The notes beneath the pieces were generated by a model. That model was not told the DNA's origin. It saw only the letters and a program-made list of their open reading frames with translations, and ran no database searches. This document shows positions 1 through 9,742 of a DNA stretch of 64,000 nucleotides, one piece after another. Location of the stretch: the NCBI GenBank assembly GCA_041659285.1, contig JBAZYO010000019.1, forward strand, positions 1 through 64,000, read 5' to 3'. Source of the DNA: Vicinamibacterales bacterium. GTDB lineage: Bacteria > Acidobacteriota > Vicinamibacteria > Vicinamibacterales > UBA2999. The stretch's first letter is position 1; each line of letters begins with the position of its first letter. The translations under genes and the position numbers were made by a program.

Positions 1-220
1 ACTGCCGGGCGCCGGCGACGGCGTGACGGCGGGCCTCGCCCAGTACATCGAGCCGATGTCGCAGGCCGGCGTCGCCGCCGGCGTGGACGGCGTCTTCATG
101 GAAGTGCACGAAGAGCCCAGCCGCGCGAAGAGCGACGCCGCCAACGCGCTGAGGCTGGACCTGCTCGAACCGCTCATGCGGCGCCTGGTTGCCCTTGATA
201 AGATCGTCCGGCATGCCTGA
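1..220 (+). CDS. kdsA: 3-deoxy-8-phosphooctulonate synthase, C-terminal end
   Basis: Only the last 72 codons lie in the window; the reading frame is open from base 2. KdsA condenses phosphoenolpyruvate with arabinose 5-phosphate to Kdo 8-phosphate in the cytoplasm, the first committed step toward the Kdo of lipopolysaccharide. The visible part carries the late barrel segment GVFMEVHEEPSRAKSDAAN, matching the conserved family pattern (Gly-x-Phe-x-Glu-x-His followed by Ala-x-x-Asp). The next gene makes its substrate, arabinose 5-phosphate, and starts 8 bp before this stop, so the two are probably translationally coupled. Identification rests on this fragment plus the neighbour. Confidence 0.85.
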   Translation, partial: LPGAGDGVTAGLAQYIEPMSQAGVAAGVDGVFMEVHEEPSRAKSDAANALRLDLLEPLMRRLVALDKIVRHA

Positions 221-1169
221 CCTGACACTCGCCCGCAAGGTCCTCCAGACTGAAGCGGCCGCGATCCTGGCGCTCGTTGATCGCCTCGACGACCGGTTCG
301 CGCGGGCCGTGCTGATGCTGCGTGACTGCAAGGGCCGCGTCATCGTGACCGGCATGGGCAAGTCCGGCATCATCTGCCGCAAGATTGCCGCCACGCTCGC
401 CAGCACCGGCACGCCGGCGTTCTTCCTGCATCCCGCCGAAGCGGTGCACGGCGACCTCGGCGTGATCCAGGCCGACGACGTGGTCGTGGCGATGTCGTAC
501 AGCGGGGAAACCGAGGAACTGACCCGCGTGCTCGAGACGCTCAAGCGCATCGGCGCGCCGCTGATCGCGATCACCGGCGACATCAAGTCGACGCTGGCGC
601 AGGCGGCCGACGTGGCGCTCGATTGCCGGGTCTCGGAAGAGGCGTGCCCGATGAACCTGGTGCCGACGGCCAGCACCACCGCGGCGCTGGCCATGGGCGA
701 TGCGCTCGCCATGGCCGTGCTCGTCGAGAAGGGCTTCAAGCCGGAAGACTTCGCCAACCTGCACCCCGGCGGCAAGCTCGGCAAGAAGCTGATGCGCGTC
801 GAGCAGCTGATGCACAGCGGTGACGCCCTGCCGGTGGTGCAGCTCCACACCGCGATGCGGGACGTGATCTACGAGATGTCGCGCAAGGGCCTGGGCATGA
901 CGTCGGTGGTCGAGAAAGACGGCACCCTCGCCGGCATCATCACCGACGGCGACCTGCGGCGGAAGATGTCGTCGGCGAACGTCCTCGAGCTCACCGCGCG
1001 CGACGTGATGAGCGTCAACCCCGTCACCATTCCGCACGACACCATGGCCGTCGAGGCCCTCGCCATGCTCGAACAGCGCAAGATCACCTCCATCGTCGTC
1101 ATTGACGCCAACCGCCGCGTCGAAGGGGTCGTGCACCTGCACGACCTCTGGCGCACGGAAATGGTTTAA
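213..1169 (+). CDS. kdsD: Arabinose-5-phosphate isomerase (KdsD/KpsF/GutQ family)
   Basis: 318 residues. It converts ribulose 5-phosphate to arabinose 5-phosphate for Kdo synthesis. An N-terminal SIS sugar-phosphate isomerase domain (about residues 35-170) shows VTGMGKSG and the Ser-rich MSYSGETEEL motif. Two CBS domains follow (about 205-318), with ITDGDLRR in the first. Length and domain order are standard. The ATG at 213 overlaps the kdsA stop by 8 bp; a TTG at 189 would overlap further and is less likely. Pairing with kdsA supports the Kdo role rather than glucitol metabolism. No kdsC phosphatase gene follows. Confidence 0.93.
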   Translation: MPDLTLARKVLQTEAAAILALVDRLDDRFARAVLMLRDCKGRVIVTGMGKSGIICRKIAATLASTGTPAFFLHPAEAVHGDLGVIQADDVVVAMSYSGETEELTRVLETLKRIGAPLIAITGDIKSTLAQAADVALDCRVSEEACPMNLVPTASTTAALAMGDALAMAVLVEKGFKPEDFANLHPGGKLGKKLMRVEQLMHSGDALPVVQLHTAMRDVIYEMSRKGLGMTSVVEKDGTLAGIITDGDLRRKMSSANVLELTARDVMSVNPVTIPHDTMAVEALAMLEQRKITSIVVIDANRRVEGVVHLHDLWRTEMV

Positions 1170-1241
1170 TGGCGGCCATCTTCGTGTCCCCTCAACCCCG
1201 CTCCGCTGTCGCGGGGCCATCATCAGGACGAGAGTAGGCAC

Positions 1242-2465
1242 TTGGGCCTCGGCGACTCACTCCCCTTACTCGTCGCGCTCGTCGCCCTGCTGGTCGGCCT
1301 GGCCGTCGGCAAGGGGTGGGAACGCTACAAGCTGCGCGACGGCCGCTGGATCGATCGCCGCCGCGCGCGCGATTCGCACCACTACGTGCTGGGCCTCAAC
1401 TTCCTCGTCTCGAACCAGATCGACCTGGCCATTGAGGAACTGAGCCAGGCTACCCGCGTTGACAGCGACGCCCTCGAAATCCACCTGATTCTAGGCAACG
1501 TGCACCGCGAGCGCGGGCAGGTGGCGCGCGCCATCCAGATCCACCAGGCGCTGCTCCAGCGGCCCAAGCTGACCAAGGTGGAGCACGCCTACATCCTGTT
1601 GTGCCTGGGCCTCGACTTTAAGCGCGGCGGCTTCGTCGATCGCGCGCTCGAGGCCTTCAACGAAGTGGTCCGGATGGACCCCAACAACCAGTACGCCCTG
1701 CTCTACCTGCAGAAGCTCCACGAGGAGCAGCACCAGTGGGCGGATGCACACCGCATCCGCAAGCAACTGGTCGCCCTCAGCGGGCCCGACACGCAGCCGC
1801 GTAACCAGGCCATTCTCGCCTTCCTCGAGAACGCGCTCGGCAGCGAGGCGCTGGGCGTCGGCGATCGCGGCCGCGCCGCGCGGCACTTCGAGGAAGCCAT
1901 CGAGCTGGACGCCGGCACGGTGCCAGCCTTCCTGAACCTGGGCGACGTGCGGCTGATGCAGGGCGACCTGGCGGGCGCGGAGACCGCCTGGGACGGGCTG
2001 ATGACGCGCTCGCCGGAGCGGGCCTACCTCGCGTTCGGCCGCCTCGAGAAGCTCTACGAACAACTCGGCCAGCCGCGCAAGTTCGAGGAGCGGTGCCTGC
2101 GCCTGATTACCGCCAATCCGCAGGACTGGCGCGCCCGCCTCGCGCTCGGCGGCCACCTCGCCAAGCGCGGCCGCGACGCCGAGGCGTTCGAGTACCTGAT
2201 TGCCGCGCTCGAGCACAATCCGCATGGCCTTACCGTGCACCAGGCGGTGTGGGGCGTGCTGCTCAAGCTGGATCTCAGCCGCACGCTCGTGCAGCGCTAC
2301 ATCGAGTCGGCGCGCTCGTCGGTGTTCTTCCTCGACCCGCACGTGTGCGTGAAGTGCCATTACCGCAGCACCGAGCTGTTGTGGCAATGCCCGCATTGCC
2401 ACGAGTGGAATTCATTTGTCGAGGAACGCATCGCGCCGGCGCAGGAAGCCACCGTCGAGATGTGA
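1242..2465 (+). CDS. lapB: LapB/YciM-like TPR protein with C-terminal rubredoxin-type zinc site
   Basis: 407 residues starting at TTG. One N-terminal membrane segment (about residues 7-25, PLLVALVALLVGLAVG) is followed by about nine TPR repeats. The C-terminus has a metal site of two CxxC pairs, CVKC and CPHC, about 15 residues apart. This is the architecture of LapB, which in Enterobacteria is an inner-membrane protein that tunes LPS synthesis through turnover of LpxC. Its position just after kdsA-kdsD fits an LPS role. A 72-bp gap with a small GC hairpin (1196-1216) separates it from kdsD. Function in this lineage is inferred from domain order and context. Confidence 0.82.
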   Translation: MGLGDSLPLLVALVALLVGLAVGKGWERYKLRDGRWIDRRRARDSHHYVLGLNFLVSNQIDLAIEELSQATRVDSDALEIHLILGNVHRERGQVARAIQIHQALLQRPKLTKVEHAYILLCLGLDFKRGGFVDRALEAFNEVVRMDPNNQYALLYLQKLHEEQHQWADAHRIRKQLVALSGPDTQPRNQAILAFLENALGSEALGVGDRGRAARHFEEAIELDAGTVPAFLNLGDVRLMQGDLAGAETAWDGLMTRSPERAYLAFGRLEKLYEQLGQPRKFEERCLRLITANPQDWRARLALGGHLAKRGRDAEAFEYLIAALEHNPHGLTVHQAVWGVLLKLDLSRTLVQRYIESARSSVFFLDPHVCVKCHYRSTELLWQCPHCHEWNSFVEERIAPAQEATVEM

Positions 2466-2473
2466 TTTGCCGG

Positions 2474-2515
2474 TGGCAGTTGTGTGGCAGTTGTAAATTA
2501 CATTTGCCACATTCA
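2474..2515 (+). promoter_or_regulatory. Direct repeats and AT-rich island upstream of the lipoprotein trio
   Basis: The 9-bp sequence TGGCAGTTG occurs twice (2474-2482 and 2485-2493), followed by TAAATT (2494-2499). A TTGCCAC further downstream is inverted relative to GTGGCA. In this GC-rich DNA it is the only AT-rich patch before the first lipoprotein gene and a plausible promoter/operator. No clear -35 box is seen, so the call is tentative. Confidence 0.3.
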
Positions 2516-2636
2516 TCGCGCCGTCGTCCGCTTTCGGTTACACGATCGACCGCACCAGGAGACAGCGTCACGAGCGAACGTAACGACCTCCCACCTTGAC
2601 GGTCCGTGGCAGGGCTCTTGCTACGCCGTCAGCGTG

Positions 2637-3086
2637 ATGAAGCTGCGCGTTCTCCTTCCTGCTCTGCTCGGATCCGCGCTCTCGATTGCCGGCTGCGACA
2701 ACACCAACTCGCCCACGTCGGCGACCACCACCGACACGACGACCACCACCACCATCGCGTCGCCGACGTTCACGGAGGAGTTCATCGGCACCGTCCCGGT
2801 GTCTGGCTCGGCGTTCTACTCCTTCTCCGTGACCACCTACGGCACGGTCACCGCCACGCTGACCAGCGTCAGCGGGACGTATGTCCCATCCTCCGTCACG
2901 CTGGGACTCGGACTGGGCGTCCCCAGCGGCGAGACCTGTGCGGTCACCAGCAGCATCAACACCACCAAAGGGTCGTCCGCCCAACTCTCGGCCACCTACC
3001 AGCCAGGCGTGTACTGCGTGATGGTGTCAGACGTCGGCAACCTGTTCTCGGCAGCCACAGTCGCCGTCACGATTGCATACCCATGA
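2637..3086 (+). CDS. Lipoprotein of unknown function, copy 1 of a tandem trio
   Basis: 149 residues with a type II signal peptide and lipobox LSIAGC (Cys20), then a Thr/Ser-rich linker (about 22-45). The mature domain resembles the next two proteins: a GT.T..L segment, a glycine-rich LGLGLGVP stretch, a Cys in TCAV, and a YCV..SDVGNL motif near the end. The two conserved Cys could form a disulfide. I recognise no named family; a secreted beta-sandwich (PPC-like or Ig-like) fold is a guess from the short alternating strands. ATG at 2637 follows an in-frame GTG at 2634. The stop overlaps the next start as ATGA. Confidence 0.7.
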   Translation: MKLRVLLPALLGSALSIAGCDNTNSPTSATTTDTTTTTTIASPTFTEEFIGTVPVSGSAFYSFSVTTYGTVTATLTSVSGTYVPSSVTLGLGLGVPSGETCAVTSSINTTKGSSAQLSATYQPGVYCVMVSDVGNLFSAATVAVTIAYP

Positions 3087-3511
3087 CGCGGCCTGCTCTC
3101 GTTCTCCTGTGCGCTGCGCTCTTCTGTGCCGGATGCGGCGACGACCTTGAGACGCCGACGTCGGCGTCAAGCACGACGGCCACCACGCCCACCACCAGGC
3201 TGTTTGCTGGCGTGGTCCAGGTCAGGGGCAGCAGGTTCTACTCGTACACGGTGAGCACGCCCGGCACCGTCACTGCGATGTTCGCGAGCCTTGCCACCGG
3301 TACGGGCGCCGTCGCGCGCCACCAATTGGAGTTGGGAATTGGGATCCCGGCCGGCACCGGATGCGCGGTCCGGCAGGTCATCAACACAGCGCCCGCGCTC
3401 GTCCCCCAACTCACGCAGGAGGCAGTTGCCGGCACTTATTGCGTCAACATCGCCGACACCGAGGGACTTCCGGCATCGATGAACTTCGCAATCAGGATCG
3501 TGCACCCATGA
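3083..3511 (+). CDS. Lipoprotein of unknown function, copy 2 of a tandem trio
   Basis: 142 residues; lipobox LFCAGC with the modified Cys at 18, then a Thr-rich linker. The body aligns along its length with its neighbours: RGSRFYSYTVSTPGTVTA, LGIGIPAGTGCAV, then GTYCVNIADTEGL. Start and stop both overlap neighbouring genes by four bases (ATGA), so translation is likely coupled through the trio. This points to co-production in fixed amounts. Expected location is the periplasm or outer membrane. No functional assignment is possible from sequence alone. Confidence 0.7.
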   Translation: MTRPALVLLCAALFCAGCGDDLETPTSASSTTATTPTTRLFAGVVQVRGSRFYSYTVSTPGTVTAMFASLATGTGAVARHQLELGIGIPAGTGCAVRQVINTAPALVPQLTQEAVAGTYCVNIADTEGLPASMNFAIRIVHP

Positions 3512-3915
3512 CCCGTCGTCTCGTCCCAGTAACGCTGCTGTTATGCGCCATGGCCGGTTGTAGCGACACCGTGACGTCACCGACCGCGGTGACGGCCGAC
3601 GTCGAGGGCACGTTCACCAGCCAGCTGGTGCCGGGGGGCGCCGCGTCACGCGCGTTCGTCGTTGCGTCTCGCGGCGCCGTGAGCCTCACCTTGTCGTCAA
3701 CGACACCCGCCGGCATCATCATCGGCCTCGGCGTTGGCATTCCGCAGGCCAATGGTGCGGGGTGCACGCTCAACACGAGTGTCGAGACGGCCGCCGGGGC
3801 GACGGCGCAGGTAACTGTCAACGCTGAGAGCGGGACCTACTGCGCCAAGGTCTACGACGTGGGGAACCTCACCACGTCGCCGGTGCCGTTTACGCTCTTG
3901 ATTTCCCGGCCGTAA
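3508..3915 (+). CDS. Lipoprotein of unknown function, copy 3 of a tandem trio
   Basis: 135 residues with lipobox AMAGC (Cys18). It shares the family signature with the two genes upstream: IIGLGVGIP, a Cys in GCTL, then SGTYCAKVYDVGNL. It is the most diverged copy and lacks the FYS motif. Its last 26 bp overlap the end of coaE on the opposite strand, so the two genes converge tail to tail with no space for a separate terminator. Function unknown. Confidence 0.7.
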   Translation: MTRRLVPVTLLLCAMAGCSDTVTSPTAVTADVEGTFTSQLVPGGAASRAFVVASRGAVSLTLSSTTPAGIIIGLGVGIPQANGAGCTLNTSVETAAGATAQVTVNAESGTYCAKVYDVGNLTTSPVPFTLLISRP

Positions 3916-4501
3916 GCTTGACGATCAGCGCCTGAATCTGCGCGTCGGTCTCGTCGAAGGTGCCATCGGTCTTGATCACGAAGGTGGCTTTTTCCACCTT
4001 CTTCTCAATCGGCCACTGCGCCGCCAGGCGGCGGTCGGCGTCTTCCTTGCTCAGCTTGTTGCGCTCCATCACGCGCTGGAGTTGCATCGCCCGCGGGCAC
4101 GCGACGACGATGACCGACTCAAACTGCTTCTCGCGGCCGGTCTCAAACAGCAACGGGATGTCGGCGACGGCGCACGGGGTCTTCTTGGGGAGCGCGGCGA
4201 AATACTTGTCGATGGCCTTCTGAACGGCCGGGTGGATGATGGCCTCGAGATCCTGGCGGGCCCGCTTGTCCTTGAAGATGATCTGCCCGACCCGGACGCG
4301 GTCCATGGTGCCGTCGCGGCGGATCACATCAGGGCCGAACCGCTGCCTGACCGCGGACAGCGCGGGCGTCCCGAGCGCCACCACCTCGCGGGCGAGCACA
4401 TCGGCATCGACAATCGGTACACCGGCGGCGCGCAGCCGGTCGGACACGTAAGTCTTGCCGGTGGCAATCCCACCGGTGAGCGCAATCTTTCGGATCGCCA
4501 T
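3890..4501 (-). CDS. coaE: Dephospho-CoA kinase
   Basis: 203 residues, the usual length. It phosphorylates the 3'-hydroxyl of dephospho-CoA, the last step of coenzyme A synthesis. The P-loop GGIATGKT lies at residues 10-17, followed by the family motif VDADVLAREV and the lid segment with ADIPLLFETG. It is the last gene of a long minus-strand run, 14 bp after folD. The end overlaps the third lipoprotein gene convergently. Confidence 0.95.
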   Translation of the reverse strand: MAIRKIALTGGIATGKTYVSDRLRAAGVPIVDADVLAREVVALGTPALSAVRQRFGPDVIRRDGTMDRVRVGQIIFKDKRARQDLEAIIHPAVQKAIDKYFAALPKKTPCAVADIPLLFETGREKQFESVIVVACPRAMQLQRVMERNKLSKEDADRRLAAQWPIEKKVEKATFVIKTDGTFDETDAQIQALIVKLTAGKSRA

Positions 4502-4515
4502 AATGCGTGTGGCGG

Positions 4516-5457
<942 letters not shown>

Positions 5458-5459
5458 AT

Positions 5460-7172
5460 CTAGCCCTTTTCTCCGGAGGCCTTGGTCAGGCCAAAGCCGA
5501 CGGCCCATACCGCTGCCGCCACGACCAGGAACTGCAGGCCGAAGGTGTCGGCCTGTTCGGCGGTCACGCCAATCTCGGCCCATTTCGCCGTGGTCTCGTT
5601 GGTGATGCCGAATTCCGTCATGTAGCCGAGCACGGCGATGCATGCGGCATTGAAGATCAGCAACAGGCCCAGGGTGTTGACGAAGTTCGCCAGCGACTGC
5701 ATGGGCGTCCGCTTGGCCGATTCCGAGGCATTCACCAGCGGACTGTGCGTGCGGCCGTAGAACCAGTAAATCACCATGCCGATGTCCAGCCACACCAGGA
5801 AGCGGACCCAGGTGAGGATCGGCAGGCTGAGCATCAGGTACGAGCACGACAGGATGCCCAGGACCGGGAAGATCGGGCCGAACGGCACCTTGAAGGAGCG
5901 CTTGGCGTCGGGCCGCTTCACGCGCAGCACCAGCACGGCGGCACAGACCACCACGAACGCGAACAACGTGCCGATGCTGGTCATCTCGCCGACGACCTGG
6001 ATCTGCGTCAGGCCGGCGACAATTGCGACGATGACGCAGGTGATGATGGTCGTGATGTAGGGCGTGCCGAAGCGGGGGTGAACCTTGCTGACAGCCGGCG
6101 GCAGCAGGCGGTCGCGGCTCATCGCGAAGAAGATGCGGGGCTGGCTCATGAGCATCACCAGCATGACCGACGTGATGCCGGCGACGGCGCCGGCCGAGAC
6201 GAGGCCTGCCGCCCAGTCTTGCCCGATGATGCTCAGGGCGTAGGCGACCGGCGCGTTCAGGAACCGCATGGACTCGGCCGCATCCACCATCGCCACACCA
6301 GGCAGCGCCTCGGCCAGGGCCCGGTAATGGACCACCGGGACGATGCCGGTCAGTACCGCGCCAACGGCCAGATACAGCACGGTGCAGACGACCAGCGACG
6401 CGATGATGCCAATCGGCAGGTCCCGCGTCGGGTTCTTGGCTTCTTCGGCGGTCGTCGAGACCGCGTCGAAGCCGATGTAGGCGAAGAACACCACGGCCGC
6501 CGCGGCCATGATGCCCGGCCAGCCATACGGCGCGTACGGCTGCCAGTTGGCCGGCTCGACGTAAGTCGCGCCCGCCGCCAGGAAGAACAGCACCGCGACC
6601 AGCTTGATGGCCACCATGACGGCATTGAAGCGCGCCGATTCACGAATGCCGACCACGAGCAGCACCATGATGAGCAGCACGATGATCACGGCCGGCAGGT
6701 TGATGATGCCCAGGGGGGGCGCCGCGGCAATCGCCAGGGGCAGCTCAATCCCGAAGCCCGCGAGCAGCCGCTGCATGTAGCCGCTCCAGCCGATGGCCAC
6801 GGTCATCGAGCCGACGGCGTACTCGAGAATCAAGTCCCAGCCGATCATCCAGGCGACCAGCTCACCCAGCGTGGCGTAGGCGTAGGTGTAGGCGCTGCCG
6901 GCGATCGGAATCATCGAGGCGAATTCGGCGTAGCACAGGGCCGCGAACGCGCAGGCCAGGCCGGCGGCCAGGTACGACAGCGTAATGGCCGGTCCGGCCT
7001 GGTTAGCCGCCGCCGTTCCGGTCAGCACGAAGATGCCGGTGCCGATGATTGCGCCAATACCGAGCAGCGTGAGATCCCATGCTCCGAGGCTGCGCCTGAG
7101 CGCCTTGCCGCCGTGTTCGACGTCGCCGACGAGTTGCTCGATCGACTTCGTCTTGAACAGATTCGAATCCAT
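5460..7172 (-). CDS. APC-family amino-acid permease, cationic amino-acid transporter type
   Basis: 570 residues with about 12-14 membrane segments. The first helix contains GIGAIIGTGIFVLTG, the substrate-binding signature of the APC superfamily, and a second motif GWDLILEYAVG follows. Size and sequence resemble bacterial CAT-type transporters (YfnA/GkApcT group), which import amino acids by proton symport at the inner membrane. The substrate cannot be told from sequence. It has its own likely promoter (TATAAT at 7245-7240 on this strand) and a GGAGGCGG ribosome site before the ATG. folD begins directly at its end. Confidence 0.88.
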   Translation of the reverse strand: MDSNLFKTKSIEQLVGDVEHGGKALRRSLGAWDLTLLGIGAIIGTGIFVLTGTAAANQAGPAITLSYLAAGLACAFAALCYAEFASMIPIAGSAYTYAYATLGELVAWMIGWDLILEYAVGSMTVAIGWSGYMQRLLAGFGIELPLAIAAAPPLGIINLPAVIIVLLIMVLLVVGIRESARFNAVMVAIKLVAVLFFLAAGATYVEPANWQPYAPYGWPGIMAAAAVVFFAYIGFDAVSTTAEEAKNPTRDLPIGIIASLVVCTVLYLAVGAVLTGIVPVVHYRALAEALPGVAMVDAAESMRFLNAPVAYALSIIGQDWAAGLVSAGAVAGITSVMLVMLMSQPRIFFAMSRDRLLPPAVSKVHPRFGTPYITTIITCVIVAIVAGLTQIQVVGEMTSIGTLFAFVVVCAAVLVLRVKRPDAKRSFKVPFGPIFPVLGILSCSYLMLSLPILTWVRFLVWLDIGMVIYWFYGRTHSPLVNASESAKRTPMQSLANFVNTLGLLLIFNAACIAVLGYMTEFGITNETTAKWAEIGVTAEQADTFGLQFLVVAAAVWAVGFGLTKASGEKG

Positions 7173-7239
7173 TCCGCCTCCAAAAACGTGGTCGGACCCG
7201 TTCCCTTTACGGGGATTCGGGTGGCTGGCAAACCCCGAG

Positions 7240-7245
7240 ATTATA
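7240..7245 (-). promoter_or_regulatory. -10 element for the amino-acid permease gene
   Basis: A perfect TATAAT read on the minus strand, about 67 bases upstream of the permease ATG. This leaves a 5' leader of about 60 nt that includes a good ribosome site. No convincing -35 hexamer is visible 16-18 bp upstream. The 99-bp gap between thiE and the permease holds nothing else recognisable. Confidence 0.45.
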
Positions 7246-7271
7246 TGGGGAATCGCTCAGCTTTGCGCCGG

Positions 7272-7940
7272 TTACCTTAAAGCCTGAATGAATTCGCGGG
7301 CGCGTGCTTCCGGATCGCCCTTCAGCAGATCGCTGATCACCGCCACAGACGCGGCTCCGCTGGCAATGACCGCGGCCGCGCGGTCAAGCGTGATCCCACC
7401 GATGGCGACGACCGGGATGCCTCTGGCGGCCGCGGCGAGCGCCACCCGGCGCACGGTGTCGAGCCCCACGGCGTCGTAGCCAGTTGCCTTGGTGCCGGTG
7501 CCGAAGGCCGGCCCAATCGCAATGTACGACACTGGCTCGTCGAGCGCCGCCGTCCACTGGGATTCAGTGTGTGTGGAAAGACCAAGCCATGACGCCGGCC
7601 CCACCACCGTCCGCGCGTCCCGCGGTGTGAGGTCGTCCTGGCCGACGTGGAGGCCGTGCGCGCCGGAGATGGCGGCGATGTCGGCCCGGTCGTTGATGAC
7701 CACGGTCGCGCCCGCGGCGTTCGCGTCGGCCACCACGGCATGGGCCAGGTCGAGAAAGGCGCCGCTCTCCCAGGTCTTGGCGCGCAACTGCACCAGCCTG
7801 ACGCCGGCCGAGAAGAACGCGCGGGCCACGGCCACGGGCGCCTTCCCCGCCCGGGCGCACGCCTCGACGTCCACGATGGCGTAGAGGCGCGGCGGGCTAA
7901 GCGGTCTCGGCGAGCTTGGTGGCCTTGGGCTTGGCGGCAA
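7272..7940 (-). CDS. thiE: Thiamine-phosphate synthase
   Basis: 222 residues. ThiE joins HMP pyrophosphate and THZ phosphate to thiamine phosphate. The TIM-barrel motifs are intact: LVQLRAKTW, VINDRADIAA, the HVGQDDL pyrophosphate-binding motif, GPAFGTGTK and AIGGIT near the end. The N-terminus (residues 1-17, rich in Pro/Ser) overlaps the accC end by 44 bp. A later start is possible, for example near RLYAIVD. No other thiamine genes are adjacent; a TenI-like relative lies at 40221-40889. Confidence 0.9.
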   Translation of the reverse strand: MPPSPRPPSSPRPLSPPRLYAIVDVEACARAGKAPVAVARAFFSAGVRLVQLRAKTWESGAFLDLAHAVVADANAAGATVVINDRADIAAISGAHGLHVGQDDLTPRDARTVVGPASWLGLSTHTESQWTAALDEPVSYIAIGPAFGTGTKATGYDAVGLDTVRRVALAAAARGIPVVAIGGITLDRAAAVIASGAASVAVISDLLKGDPEARAREFIQALR

Positions 7941-9267
7941 AGCGCTCCATGAAGTGCGTGCTGAGCCGTCCGGCGATGAAGTCGGGATCGCTGAGGATCT
8001 TGAGGTGCAGCGGGATCGTGGTCCGGATGCCCTCGACCACCGACATCTCGAGCGTGCGCTTCATGCGCGCGATGGCCTCCTGCCGGTCGCGGCCATGCAC
8101 GATGACCTTGGCCACCATCGAGTCGTAGTACGGCGAAATCAGGCACTCGGAGTGGGCGGCGGTGTCCACGCGCACGCCCGGGCCGCCGGGCACGCTGAAG
8201 GCGTGAATCATCCCGGGCGACGGCACGAAGGTCTCCGGGTCCTCGGCGTTGATGCGGCACTCCATGGCATGGCCGGTGAAGGTCACTTCGCTCTGCTTGA
8301 AGCCAAGCCGGGCGCCGGCGGCAATGCGAATCTGTTCCTTCACGATGTCGATGCCCGTCACCATTTCGGTGACCGGGTGCTCGACCTGCACGCGCGTGTT
8401 CACTTCCATGAAGAAGAAGTTGCCCTTCTCGTCCATCAGGAACTCGAAGGTGCCGGCGTTGGTGTACTGCACCGCACGGGCGGCGTCGACGACCACGGCG
8501 CCCATCTTGCGGCGGACCTTTTCTGACACCGCCACCGACGGCGATTCCTCGAGCAGCTTCTGGTGCCGCCGCTGGATCGAGCACTCGCGCTCGCCGAGGT
8601 GCACCACATTGCCGTGATGGTCGCCGAGAATCTGGAACTCGATGTGGCGCGGCGAATCCAGGTACTTCTCGATGTAGACATCGCCGACGCCGAACGCCGA
8701 CTCGGCCTCTCGCTGGGCGGTCTTGAACGCGTGCGGCAGCTCGCCCGGGTTCTTGACGATGCGCATGCCGCGTCCGCCGCCGCCGGCCACCGCCTTGATG
8801 ATCACCGGGTAGCCGATTTGCTGGGCGATCTTGATCGCCCGCTCTTCACTTTCCACCGGGCCGTCGCTGCCCGGCAGCATCGGCACGCCCGCCTTCTTCA
8901 TGGCGCGGCGCGCCTTGGCCTTGTCGCCGAGCAGGCGAATGACGCTCGGGTCGGGGCCGATGAAGCGGATGTGGCAGGCCTCGCACACCTCGGCGAGGTA
9001 GGCGCTCTCGGAGAGAAAGCCGTAGCCGGGGTGCAGGGCGTCGGCGCCGGTGATTTCGGCGGCGCTGATGATCGCCGGCACGTTGAGGTAGCTGTCGCTG
9101 CTGCGGGCGGGGCCGATGCAGATGTCTTCATCCGCGAACCGCACGTGCAACGAGTTCTCATCCGCCTCGGAATAGACGGCGACGGTTTTAATGCCCAGCT
9201 CGCGGCACGCGAAAATCACGCGCAGCGCGATTTCTCCACGATTGGCGACGAGGATCTTCTTAAACAT
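7897..9267 (-). CDS. accC: Biotin carboxylase subunit of acetyl-CoA carboxylase
   Basis: 456 residues, full length. It carboxylates the biotin on AccB using ATP and bicarbonate, starting fatty-acid synthesis. An N-terminal domain opens with KILVANRGEIALRV. The ATP-grasp domain follows, with the glycine-rich loop KAVAGGGGRGMRIV, EFLMDEKGNFFFMEVNTR and QVEHPVTEMVTG, then the biotin carboxylase C-terminal domain. It begins three bases after accB, the usual accBC operon. Confidence 0.97.
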   Translation of the reverse strand: MFKKILVANRGEIALRVIFACRELGIKTVAVYSEADENSLHVRFADEDICIGPARSSDSYLNVPAIISAAEITGADALHPGYGFLSESAYLAEVCEACHIRFIGPDPSVIRLLGDKAKARRAMKKAGVPMLPGSDGPVESEERAIKIAQQIGYPVIIKAVAGGGGRGMRIVKNPGELPHAFKTAQREAESAFGVGDVYIEKYLDSPRHIEFQILGDHHGNVVHLGERECSIQRRHQKLLEESPSVAVSEKVRRKMGAVVVDAARAVQYTNAGTFEFLMDEKGNFFFMEVNTRVQVEHPVTEMVTGIDIVKEQIRIAAGARLGFKQSEVTFTGHAMECRINAEDPETFVPSPGMIHAFSVPGGPGVRVDTAAHSECLISPYYDSMVAKVIVHGRDRQEAIARMKRTLEMSVVEGIRTTIPLHLKILSDPDFIAGRLSTHFMERFAAKPKATKLAETA

Positions 9268-9270
9268 AGG

Positions 9271-9732
9271 TTAGGTAGTAGGACGAATCGCGAACAGGCG
9301 CTCGCCGTATTGCACGGCCTGGCCGTTCTCCACGTAGACGCTCGTGATCTCGCCGTCGTATTCGGAGTCGATCTCGTTCATCAGCTTCATGGCTTCGATG
9401 ATGCAGAGCACCTGGCCCTTGCGGACCACGTCGCCCACCGAAGCGAACGCCTTGGCGCCCGGCTCGGCGGCGCGATAGAACGTGCCAACGATTGGCGACT
9501 TCACAATCGCCAACTCCCCGCCCGCTTCCTCGGCGGCGGCGGCCGTCGGCGGCGCGGGGGCCGCCACCGGCGCCATCACCGGCGCGGGGGCCGCAACATG
9601 CGGCACGGCGACCACGTGGTGGCTCGTCCCGCTCTTGATGCGGATCTTGACGCCGTCATGTTCCAGCTCGAACTCGCTCAGCTCGTTCGCCTTGATGAAT
9701 TCGATGAGCTGCTTGATCTCGTCCAGTGTCAT
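9271..9732 (-). CDS. accB: Biotin carboxyl carrier protein of acetyl-CoA carboxylase
   Basis: 153 residues. It carries the biotin that shuttles carboxylate to acetyl-CoA. A folded N-terminal segment (about 1-45) is followed by an Ala/Pro-rich linker (about 45-70) and a lipoyl/biotinyl domain with the biotin attachment motif EAMKLMNE (Lys116). It sits 10 bp after pepP and just before accC. The order pepP-accBC is common, but the efp gene often found between pepP and accB is absent here. Confidence 0.96.
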   Translation of the reverse strand: MTLDEIKQLIEFIKANELSEFELEHDGVKIRIKSGTSHHVVAVPHVAAPAPVMAPVAAPAPPTAAAAEEAGGELAIVKSPIVGTFYRAAEPGAKAFASVGDVVRKGQVLCIIEAMKLMNEIDSEYDGEITSVYVENGQAVQYGERLFAIRPTT

Positions 9733-9742
9733 GTCAGGTCGC

